In this document: positions 5,525-11,467 of the stretch, in pieces
How the letters are laid out: each line of letters opens with the position of its first letter
How positions within the stretch are numbered: the stretch's first letter is position 1
Origin: Planctomycetota bacterium
GTDB taxonomy: Bacteria > Planctomycetota > Planctomycetia > Pirellulales > UBA1268
Direction: 5' to 3'
DNA length: 11,467 nt
Assembly: GCA_003669255.1 (NCBI GenBank)
Contig: QWPO01000129.1
Span: 1-11,467, forward strand
Program-made: the position numbers and the translations under genes
Notes under the pieces: model-generated
Told to the model about the DNA's origin: nothing
The model's database searches: none
The model's input: only the letters and a program-made list of their open reading frames with translations

Positions 5525-8269
5525 TCACGCCTCCTGCCGGCGGAGGAGGAGCATCGCCGTCAGCAACAGCACCGGCACGAAGGCCGCGAGAGCCAAGGCG
5601 TCGGGGGCGAGGAGCCGGGCGTCGAGCCCCTTGGTGAAGGCGCCCACGCTGGCGTGCATGAAGTAGGTGGTCGGCCAGAGCGTGCCCACGATCCGGGCGT
5701 TGCCCTCGAGCGTCGAGACGGGCTGGAGCAGCCCGGAGAACTGCGTGGTGGGCAGCATGGTGAGGATCGCCGTGGCGAAGACGGCGGCCACCTGGCTCCT
5801 GGTGAATGTCGCCACGACGAGCCCGATCGCCGTGGTCGCCGCGACATAAAGGAGCGCGCAGAGGGTGAGCATCGGGCCGCTGCCCTTGAGCGGCACGCCG
5901 AAGACGCCGACGGCCATCACTGTGAGAATCATGTAGTTGATCATCGCGATCACGATGTAGGGGAGCTGCTTTCCGGCCAGGAACTCGAGCCGCGTGGTGG
6001 GTGTCACGTAGAAGTTCACGATCGAACCGAGTTCCTTCTCGCGGACGACGCTGACTGCCGTGAGGATCGCGGGGAGGAGCACCAGCAGCAGCGGCGGAAT
6101 GCTCGGCACGATCGCATAGACGCTTTCGAACGACGGGTTGTAAAGAAACCGGGGCTCGATCGCCGGCAGGCGTCCGGTTCGGTCGGGGCCGCGAGTGTTG
6201 CGGCGGTATTCGTCTTGGGCGTGGAGCATCGCCACGCTGCTGGCGTACTGGGAGATCGTCTCCGCCCGGAACGGGTTGGCCCCATCCACGACCGCGGAGA
6301 CCTCGGGCGCAGACCCCTTCGCGAACTGACGGCCAAACTGATCGGGCACCTCGAGGGCCAGCGAGATGTCGTTGGCCCGAAGTCGCCGCTCGAGGTCGTT
6401 GACCCCGGTCAGTTCGGGTTGCCGCTGGAATGAGCGTGATCCGGCGAAGGCGGCGAGGAAGTCGCGGCTCGCCGGCGTCCGGTCCTGATCGAGTTCCGCG
6501 TAGCGGACTTCCTCCACGTCGGTGGTGATGCCAAACCCGAACACGATCATCAGGAGGATCGAACCGCCAAATGCGAACGCCAGCCTGACGGGGTCGCGGA
6601 GGATCTCGAGCGTTTCGCGGTGGGCATAGGCGAGCAGTCGGGCCAGGCCGGGCAAGGTATGGGGGCTGGCCGGCTTGGCCGATTTCGCCGCCTCCTTCGC
6701 GAATGTGGCCGCGGCGGCGGGCGATCCCCCGTCGTCTTCCGCCTCCGCGATGTAGCCGATGAACGCCTGCTCGAGGTCGTCCGAGGCGCGGGCCTTCATC
6801 AGCGCCGCTGGTGTGTCGCAGGCGAGCACGGTGCCCGCGTGCATCAGCGAGATTCGGTCGCAGCGAAGCGCCTCGTTCATGAAGTGCGTCGAGATGAAGA
6901 TCGTCACCTGCTGCCGCCTGGAGAGATCGACGAGCAGCTCCCAGAACTCGTCCCGGGCGATCGGGTCGACGCCCGACGTGGGTTCGTCGAGGATCAGCAT
7001 TTCGGGCTCATGGATCACGGCGACCGCGAGCGAGAGTCGCTGGCGGACGCCAAGCGGCAGCACCTCCGCGAGGTCATCAAGGTGGGGGGCGAGGCCGAAC
7101 CGCGACACGAGCTCATCGATCCGGGTCTCGGCCTGCTTGACGGGCATGTGGAACAGTCGGGCGTGCAGCCAGAGGTTCTGCCGGACCGTGAGCTCGGTGT
7201 AGAGCGAGAAGGCCTGCGACATGTAGCCAACGCGGCGGCGGGTGTCGGTGCCGTCGTCGTTGACACGCTCGCCGAACAGAAACGCCTCTCCTTCGGTGGC
7301 GGGGAGAAGACCGGTGAGCATCTTCATCGTCGTCGACTTGCCACAGCCGTTCGAGCCGAGGAATCCGAAGATCTCACCGCGGTCGATCTCGAACGAGACA
7401 TCATTCACCGCGGTGAATGAACCGAACCGCCGCGTCAGGTTCCGGGCGACGATCGCCGGCGCTTCGCCGGAGACCTCCCGTGGCGGAATCACCAGCGGGC
7501 CGCTGGTTCCACGCTCGTCTGCGGGCAGCAGGGCGACGAACGCCTCCTCGAGCGACCGCGAGCCGGTTCGCTTCCGAATCTCCGCCGGCGATTCCGTGGC
7601 GAGGATCCGTCCCTTGTCCATTGCGATCAGCCAGTCAAATCGGGCCGCCTCGTCCATGTAGGCCGTGGCCACCACGACGCTCATCTGCGGGCGGTCGCGA
7701 CGGATGTCGTCGATCAGCGTCCAGAACTGTTGCCGAGACAGCGGATCGACGCCCGTCGTGGGCTCGTCGAGGATCAGCAGGTCGGGGTCGTGCACGAGTG
7801 CCGTGCAGAGCCCCACCTTCTGCTTCATCCCGCCGGAAAGCTTGCCGGCGGGACGATCGGGAAATGGGGCCAGGCCCGTGGCCTCGAGGAGTTTGGCGAT
7901 CCGCGCCTTCCGCTCGGCCTCCCGCTGGCCGAAGAGCCTCGCAAAGAAGTCGATGTTCTCGAAGACACTCAGCTCCATCGAGAGGTTCTTCCCCAGACCC
8001 TGCGGCATGAACGCGATTCGCGGGCAGACGCTGCTGCGGTGCCGCATATCGGCCATGTCGCCGCCAAGCACCATCACGCGGCCGGATTGGATCCGCTTGG
8101 CTCCGGCGATCAGGCCGAGGAGCGTGGACTTTCCGACGCCGTCGGGGCCGATGAGCCCCACCATCTGGCCGGCAGGAATGTGGAGCGTGACATCGCGAAG
8201 GGCTGCGACCTCGCCGAAGCGGTGGGTCAGGTCGGCGATCGTCGCCACGATGGGTTCCCGCCCACTCAT
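5525..8269 (-). CDS. rbbA: RbbA-like tandem ABC ATPase fused to an ABC-2 permease
   Basis: This 914-residue fusion closely follows E. coli RbbA (about 911 residues). Nucleotide-binding domain 1 (about 7-248) has Walker A GPDGVGKST (41-49), Q90, signature LSGGMKQ (144-150) and Walker B LLILDE (164-169). Domain 2 (about 272-508) has GSNGCGKST (305-313), a degenerate signature LPLGVRQ (404-410), Walker B MLILDE (424-429) and switch histidine H462. In domain 1 the switch histidine is replaced (ATAYMDEA, A203). A linker (509-545) leads to a permease part with a helix at about 563-582, an extracytoplasmic domain to about 720, the motif REKELGSIVNFYVTPTT (743-759) and several helices to 910. The E. 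coli protein was named for ribosome association, but the operon context says exporter engine. The yhiI-like gene ends 11 bp upstream and the yhhJ-like gene starts at its stop. Exported substrate unknown. Confidence 0.95.
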   Translation of the reverse strand: MSGREPIVATIADLTHRFGEVAALRDVTLHIPAGQMVGLIGPDGVGKSTLLGLIAGAKRIQSGRVMVLGGDMADMRHRSSVCPRIAFMPQGLGKNLSMELSVFENIDFFARLFGQREAERKARIAKLLEATGLAPFPDRPAGKLSGGMKQKVGLCTALVHDPDLLILDEPTTGVDPLSRQQFWTLIDDIRRDRPQMSVVVATAYMDEAARFDWLIAMDKGRILATESPAEIRKRTGSRSLEEAFVALLPADERGTSGPLVIPPREVSGEAPAIVARNLTRRFGSFTAVNDVSFEIDRGEIFGFLGSNGCGKSTTMKMLTGLLPATEGEAFLFGERVNDDGTDTRRRVGYMSQAFSLYTELTVRQNLWLHARLFHMPVKQAETRIDELVSRFGLAPHLDDLAEVLPLGVRQRLSLAVAVIHEPEMLILDEPTSGVDPIARDEFWELLVDLSRRQQVTIFISTHFMNEALRCDRISLMHAGTVLACDTPAALMKARASDDLEQAFIGYIAEAEDDGGSPAAAATFAKEAAKSAKPASPHTLPGLARLLAYAHRETLEILRDPVRLAFAFGGSILLMIVFGFGITTDVEEVRYAELDQDRTPASRDFLAAFAGSRSFQRQPELTGVNDLERRLRANDISLALEVPDQFGRQFAKGSAPEVSAVVDGANPFRAETISQYASSVAMLHAQDEYRRNTRGPDRTGRLPAIEPRFLYNPSFESVYAIVPSIPPLLLVLLPAILTAVSVVREKELGSIVNFYVTPTTRLEFLAGKQLPYIVIAMINYMILTVMAVGVFGVPLKGSGPMLTLCALLYVAATTAIGLVVATFTRSQVAAVFATAILTMLPTTQFSGLLQPVSTLEGNARIVGTLWPTTYFMHASVGAFTKGLDARLLAPDALALAAFVPVLLLTAMLLLRRQEA

Positions 8270-8280
8270 GCCAGCCCCGT

Positions 8281-9303
8281 TCAGTGTGCGGCCTCAGTTT
8301 CAGCCGCTGCCGGTGGCGCTGGGAAACGGCGGTTCAGCGACTCTGGCCACTCAGCCGCGTCGTCGATCTTCACGAACCCGACACCGCGAATGCCAGTCTT
8401 GATCCGTTCGATGTAGAGCGAGATCAACTCCGGTGGCAGTTGCAACTTGACGCGGAACATGAGCTTGTCCCGTTCGCTTTTCGTCTCCACCTGTTTGGGC
8501 GTGAACTGCGCCTCGGGAGAGACAAAACTGACGGTCGCGCGGGCGGCGTACTCGGGCCGCACGTCGAGTCGGATTCTCGCCTCCGCGCCGATTCGCACTC
8601 GGGCGGCATCCTGCGCGGGAAGGAAGATCTCCATGTAGACGTCGCCGAGGTCGAGAAGCGTCACCGCCTTTCCTCCCGCGGAGAGCACCTCACCTTCCTC
8701 GGCGAGCCGATAGAGGACGCGGCCGCGGACAGGACTCTTCAGGGTCGAGTCTTCGATCTGGGCCTCGACCCGGCGGACTTCGGCACGGGCCACCTCCTCT
8801 GACTGCTCGACGGACCGGAGTTTCGCCTTCACGGCGTTGACGCTGGCGTCGGCCACCTTGACCCGCGACTCCTTCTCTTCGTATTCATCTCGGGTGATCG
8901 TCTTCGAGCTGAGCAGTTTCTCGGCGCGGGCGAACTGCTGGCGGGAAAACAGCAGCTGGCTTTCCTGGCTGGCGATCTCGGCGGCGACTTCGGCAGCCGA
9001 CTCCTCCGCTTCGGCGATCTTGGCCTTCGATTTTGCGAGCTCCGCCTCGAGTTCGGCCGTGTCCATTCGCACGATCACCTGACCAGGCTCGACGAGATCT
9101 CCCTCGCGAGCCTCGATTCGCTTCACGCGTCCCGCATACTTTGCCGCCACGTCGACCTGGATCGATTCGATGCGGCCGTTGCCGGAAACGATTCCTGGCG
9201 GCAGAGCGGAGGCCTGACGCCGCGTCCATTCCTGCCAGCCGAGGAAGCCGGCTGCCGCCGCGATCACCACGAAAAGAAGTCGGCCGACCGTATTTTTGCC
9301 CAT
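8281..9303 (-). CDS. yhiI: HlyD-family membrane-fusion (periplasmic adaptor) protein, YhiI-like
   Basis: This 340-residue adaptor has an N-terminal membrane anchor (about 8-23), a split biotinyl/lipoyl domain (GNGRIESIQVDVAAKYAGRV, 41-60, to about 82, resuming near 188-220 with GRVLYRLAEEGEVLSAGG), a long alpha-helical hairpin rich in Ala, Glu, Lys and Arg (about 83-185) and a C-terminal beta-barrel (225-320). Segments such as LLDLGDVYMEIFLP (216-229) and AQFTPKQVET (265-274) match E. coli YhiI as I remember it. It would bridge the inner-membrane RbbA/YhhJ pump to an outer-membrane channel; no TolC-like gene is present in the window. I chose the ATG at 9301-9303; an in-frame GTG at 9316-9318 adds five residues, and neither has a strong Shine-Dalgarno. 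It is the first gene of the operon and is transcribed divergently from the glycosyltransferase. Confidence 0.93.
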   Translation of the reverse strand: MGKNTVGRLLFVVIAAAAGFLGWQEWTRRQASALPPGIVSGNGRIESIQVDVAAKYAGRVKRIEAREGDLVEPGQVIVRMDTAELEAELAKSKAKIAEAEESAAEVAAEIASQESQLLFSRQQFARAEKLLSSKTITRDEYEEKESRVKVADASVNAVKAKLRSVEQSEEVARAEVRRVEAQIEDSTLKSPVRGRVLYRLAEEGEVLSAGGKAVTLLDLGDVYMEIFLPAQDAARVRIGAEARIRLDVRPEYAARATVSFVSPEAQFTPKQVETKSERDKLMFRVKLQLPPELISLYIERIKTGIRGVGFVKIDDAAEWPESLNRRFPAPPAAAETEAAH

Positions 9304-9370
9304 CGCTCGCTGGTCCACTCGCTGAAGCCGTATGCCACGAAGGCGAAGTCGTCACTGACTCCGCCCGAGC

Positions 9371-9389
9371 CGATCATTATCCTTGATCG
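9371..9389. promoter_or_regulatory. Dyad-symmetric element in the divergent promoter region
   Basis: The perfect 6-bp arms CGATCA (9371-9376) and TGATCG (9384-9389) are separated by seven bases. They lie in the roughly 130-bp gap between the exporter operon and the glycosyltransferase gene. On the minus strand GATAAT (9376-9381), a good -10-like hexamer for the exporter operon, is inside the dyad, although no good -35 is seen. A GGGTACCC palindrome follows at 9392-9399. A regulator binding here could control one or both sides. Confidence 0.4.
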
Positions 9390-9430
9390 CAGGGTACCCG
9401 GATAGACGTCGCCCTGTGAGCCTCCGCGTC

Positions 9431-10354
9431 ATGCATCCCGCTGCCGATCGCATTCTGCTGTTTCACCGCGATTACCACGGACTGACCGGGGGGCATCTCA
9501 AGGTTCGACACTACTATTCGCATGCCGAACACTCGGCCCGTTTTCGGCCGCGAATCTTCTTCACCCCAGGCTCAGTCCGCGGCCCGGAGAATCCCTGGCA
9601 CGGTATTGCTCCGCCGCCTCTCACGTCATGGCGGCCATCCGAGGCGGCGGCTTTGTTTATCGCGGGGCTCGACTGGGAGGCGGTCCCCGACCCTTCGCCC
9701 GTGCCCGTCATCAATCTGATTCAAGGTGTCCGGCATGCCGACGAGGGCGATCCTCGGCGGGCGTTTCTCGCTCGCCCCGCCGTCCGTATCTGCGTGAGCG
9801 ACGAGGTTGCCGCAGCCATCAAGTCGACGGAGATCGTCAACGGCCCAGTGCACGTGATCCCCAACGGTATCGATCTCGGCGATTTGCCATCGTCTGCTTT
9901 GCCGCGTGACACGGCCGTGCTCGTCGCGGGCATGAAGAACCCGCCGTTCGCGAAGGCGGTCCAGGACCGTCTGCGGTTGGAGGGCATCCATGCGGAGTGC
10001 CTTGTCGACCCGTTGTCCAGAGGCGAGTTCCTCGAACGCCTATCGAGGTCCGCCGTCGCCGTCACACTCCCGCTCGAGCGAGAGGGATTTTTTCTGCCGG
10101 CCCTTGAGGCGATGGCGGTTGGGGCCGTCGTGGTTTGTCCAGACTGTGTCGGCAACCGCGGCTTCTGCCGTGACCGCGAGACGGCGTTTCGACCGAGGTA
10201 CACCGTCGACGCTGTTGTTGCTGCGGCCATCGCAGCGGCGACGCAAGCCCCGTCAGATACTGCCGCGATGCGTGCCGCCGCGATCGCCGAGTCGAAAAAG
10301 CACGGTCTGGAAGCCGAGCGATTGGCGTTCCTCCGCATCCTCGACGCGGTGTAG
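9431..10354 (+). CDS. GT-B glycosyltransferase (group 1 / GT4-like)
   Basis: This protein of about 307 residues shows hallmarks of the GT-B fold: an N-terminal GGHLKVRHYYSH segment (20-31), the interdomain VIPNGID (143-148) and the donor-binding EREGFFLPALEAMAVGAVVV (216-235), with E217 and E226 in the family's E-x7-E-like position (here the spacing is nine), followed by CPDCVGNRGFCRDRETA. It would transfer a sugar from a nucleotide-sugar donor to a glycan or lipid acceptor at the cytoplasmic face. It is shorter than most GT4 enzymes (350-400 residues) but both halves appear present. The start is uncertain: a TTG at 9383, a GTG at 9416 and the ATG at 9431 are all in frame and none has a clear Shine-Dalgarno. 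The ATG leaves a natural eight-residue lead before the first beta strand. A sulfotransferase gene follows 64 bp downstream on the same strand, suggesting joint modification of one product. Confidence 0.87.
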   Translation: MHPAADRILLFHRDYHGLTGGHLKVRHYYSHAEHSARFRPRIFFTPGSVRGPENPWHGIAPPPLTSWRPSEAAALFIAGLDWEAVPDPSPVPVINLIQGVRHADEGDPRRAFLARPAVRICVSDEVAAAIKSTEIVNGPVHVIPNGIDLGDLPSSALPRDTAVLVAGMKNPPFAKAVQDRLRLEGIHAECLVDPLSRGEFLERLSRSAVAVTLPLEREGFFLPALEAMAVGAVVVCPDCVGNRGFCRDRETAFRPRYTVDAVVAAAIAAATQAPSDTAAMRAAAIAESKKHGLEAERLAFLRILDAV

Positions 10355-10418
10355 TCTCCGTTTCGACGCCATGCTGATCGCCTGGTCGCGGTGGAGGCGT
10401 CGATCTGGAGAGCCCGCC

Positions 10419-11261
10419 ATGGACATCATCCTCACCGGCATCGCCCGATCCGGCACGACGCTCTCCTGCTCGCTCCTCAACAAACTTCCACAGTGCGTGG
10501 CCCTGCATGAACCCATGGATCCGGAAGACCTCGTCGGCCTGGGGTTTCCGGAAGCCTATATGGCGAGGATCGCTTCGTTCTTCGCCGCCCAGCGGGCGAG
10601 CTTGCTTGGCTCCGGGACGGCGGTCAGTAAGGCTCGCGACGGCCGTGTACCGGACAATCCGTTCGAATCCGCACCTGCTGCCGCCGGACTCCGACCCTCG
10701 ACCGTCGAGAATCAGGAAGTGGACTTCGGAAAGCGGCTGCGGCCGGAGTTCCGGCTCGTCGTCAAGCATCCGAACTTCTTCACAGCCACGCTGACGACGC
10801 TCCTCACTCGCTATCCCTGTTACGCGATCGTGCGTAATCCGCTGGCGGCCCTGCTCTCCTGGCACTCGATCCAGGCCCCGGTGAACGACGGTCATCTGCC
10901 CTACGGGGAGGCCTTTGATGCCACGTTGAAGTCGGATCTTGCCGCGGAGCCCGATCGTCTCGGTCGGCAACTAATCATCCTCCGGTGGTATTACTCGCAT
11001 TACGCCTCGCTGCTGCCGCGTGACCACGTGATCCGGTACGAGGACCTCGTGTCGAGTGGCGGCCGAGCGCTCGCCGTCATCGATCCGGATGCGGCGGCGC
11101 TCGCTGAGCCGCTGGAGAGCCGCAACACGAGCAAGCTTTATGATGCCGCGCTCGTGCGTCAGCTCTCCAGTCGGCTGCTCGATGACGCTTCAATCTATGG
11201 CGACTTCTACAGCCGGTCGGACATCGAAAGCCTTTGCTCTGCCTGGACGCAGCGAGGCTAA
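10419..11261 (+). CDS. PAPS-dependent sulfotransferase-family protein
   Basis: This 280-residue protein begins with ILTGIARSGTTLSCSLLNK (4-22), the 5'-phosphosulfate-binding loop (R10-S-G-T-T) of sulfotransferases. YAIVRNPLAALLSW (135-148) is the 3'-phosphate-binding element with R139 and S147, and VIRYEDLV (204-211) is another family hallmark. The enzyme would move sulfate from PAPS to a hydroxyl or amine of a glycan, lipid or small molecule. Length fits the bacterial Sulfotransfer_1/3 families. The ATG at 10419 follows GGAGAG (10407-10412) by six bases and places the P-loop near the N-terminus. An ATG at 10371 would add 16 basic residues and is less likely. It is probably co-transcribed with the preceding glycosyltransferase. 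The three palindromes downstream may terminate the transcript. Acceptor substrate unknown. Confidence 0.9.
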   Translation: MDIILTGIARSGTTLSCSLLNKLPQCVALHEPMDPEDLVGLGFPEAYMARIASFFAAQRASLLGSGTAVSKARDGRVPDNPFESAPAAAGLRPSTVENQEVDFGKRLRPEFRLVVKHPNFFTATLTTLLTRYPCYAIVRNPLAALLSWHSIQAPVNDGHLPYGEAFDATLKSDLAAEPDRLGRQLIILRWYYSHYASLLPRDHVIRYEDLVSSGGRALAVIDPDAAALAEPLESRNTSKLYDAALVRQLSSRLLDDASIYGDFYSRSDIESLCSAWTQRG

Positions 11262-11295
11262 GCCACTCACGTAGTCTGGACGTCCTCCCCCAGTA

Positions 11296-11316
11296 GCACA
11301 GGTTGGTAACCTGTGC
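11296..11316. repeat. REP-like palindrome, copy 1
   Basis: The perfect 9-bp arms GCACAGGTT and AACCTGTGC flank a three-base loop (GGT), preceded by GTA (11293-11295). It lies 34 bp after the sulfotransferase stop. It is one of three related units and could also work as a transcription terminator. Confidence 0.8.
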
Positions 11317-11336
11317 CTTCCTCCCTGCCTCCTGTA

Positions 11337-11357
11337 GCACAGGTTTCCAACCTGTGT
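11337..11357. repeat. REP-like palindrome, copy 2
   Basis: The arms GCACAGGTT and AACCTGTGT flank the loop TCC. Eight pairs are Watson-Crick and the outermost is G:T. It is preceded by the same GTA as copy 1, and its centre lies 41 bp from that of copy 1. Confidence 0.8.
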
Positions 11358-11388
11358 TCGGCCCGCCTGACTCGGGGTTCCCCACGTA

Positions 11389-11411
11389 GGTGCAGGTTGC
11401 CAACCTGCACC
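11389..11411. repeat. REP-like palindrome, copy 3 (variant)
   Basis: The perfect 10-bp arms GGTGCAGGTT and AACCTGCACC flank the loop GCC, preceded by GTA (11386-11388). Two positions differ from copies 1 and 2 in both arms together, so pairing is kept. Its centre lies 53 bp from that of copy 2. Confidence 0.8.
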
Positions 11412-11467
11412 ATGATCCCGCGTGGTGCGCCGCTCGGGGCTGCCCGTGCCCCTGCGCCGGACGTTCG

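Noticed and set aside
4347..6433. Long plus-strand open frames (439 and 259 codons) opposite the exporter operon
   Set aside because: They are antisense to clearly recognisable yhhJ and rbbA coding sequence. They are rich in Arg, His, Asp and Glu with no family motifs, as expected for shadow frames in GC-rich DNA.
6620..8416. Plus-strand open frames of up to 266 codons opposite the ATPase domains
   Set aside because: They are shadows of the RbbA-like gene; the real frame carries both Walker A/B motifs and full-length homology.
10062..10970. 302-codon minus-strand frame opposite the glycosyltransferase and sulfotransferase
   Set aside because: It spans two recognisable plus-strand genes and the gap between them, with a low-complexity Arg/Gly/Ser-rich composition.
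11077..11403. 108-codon minus-strand frame at the right end
   Set aside because: It runs through the three palindromes and the antisense of the sulfotransferase. Its repeated NTGWKPVLQ-like peptide simply comes from translating the repeats.
11296..11411. Possible CRISPR array
   Set aside because: There are only three short units that are almost entirely palindromic, spacing is unequal (41 and 53 bp), and the repeats themselves vary. No cas gene is visible.

Overview
The window is GC-rich bacterial DNA, and the gene content suggests a planctomycete (Planctomycetota). The pointers are an excisionase-like plus phage-type integrase pair of a style I associate with planctomycetes, a sulfotransferase next to a GT-B glycosyltransferase, a TylF-type methyltransferase, and short GTAG-headed palindromes at the right edge. 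This assignment is an inference, because no ribosomal RNA or marker protein is present.

Region 1 (1-2392) looks like the integration end of a mobile element. It holds the tail of an unknown ORF, a small winged-helix excisionase-like gene and a tyrosine recombinase, all on the + strand and tightly packed. They point at a tRNA-Arg(UCU) gene on the - strand. The tRNA 3' end faces the integrase, which is the usual geometry for a tRNA-integrated island whose body lies to the left, outside the window. A strong hairpin terminator follows the tRNA, and two tandem direct repeats lie between the integrase and the tRNA.

Region 2 (2509-4210, - strand) carries a TylF/MycF-family O-methyltransferase and, upstream of it, a membrane fatty-acid desaturase. 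They are separated by 160 bp with a possible promoter for the methyltransferase.

Region 3 (4398-9303, - strand) is a three-gene operon that I recognise as yhiI-rbbA-yhhJ: a HlyD-like membrane-fusion protein, a tandem-ATPase/ABC-2 permease fusion protein of 914 residues, and a second ABC-2 permease. Gene order, lengths and long stretches of sequence match the Escherichia coli operon as I remember it. Together they would form a tripartite-type ABC exporter. The two ATPase domains have complementary defects, predicting one active and one degenerate ATP site.

Region 4 (9431-11261, + strand), divergent from the exporter, has a GT-B glycosyltransferase and a PAPS-dependent sulfotransferase, probably co-transcribed and probably acting on a sulfated glycan or glycolipid. 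Behind them are three short, closely related perfect or near-perfect palindromes (11296-11411) that look like a REP-type repeat cluster and may also end transcription. I found no CRISPR array, rRNA, riboswitch or replication origin, and no convincing wholly new system. The points most worth a second look are the terminal palindromes, the Shine-Dalgarno-masking hairpin before the excisionase gene, the tRNA/integrase junction and the asymmetric ATPase.
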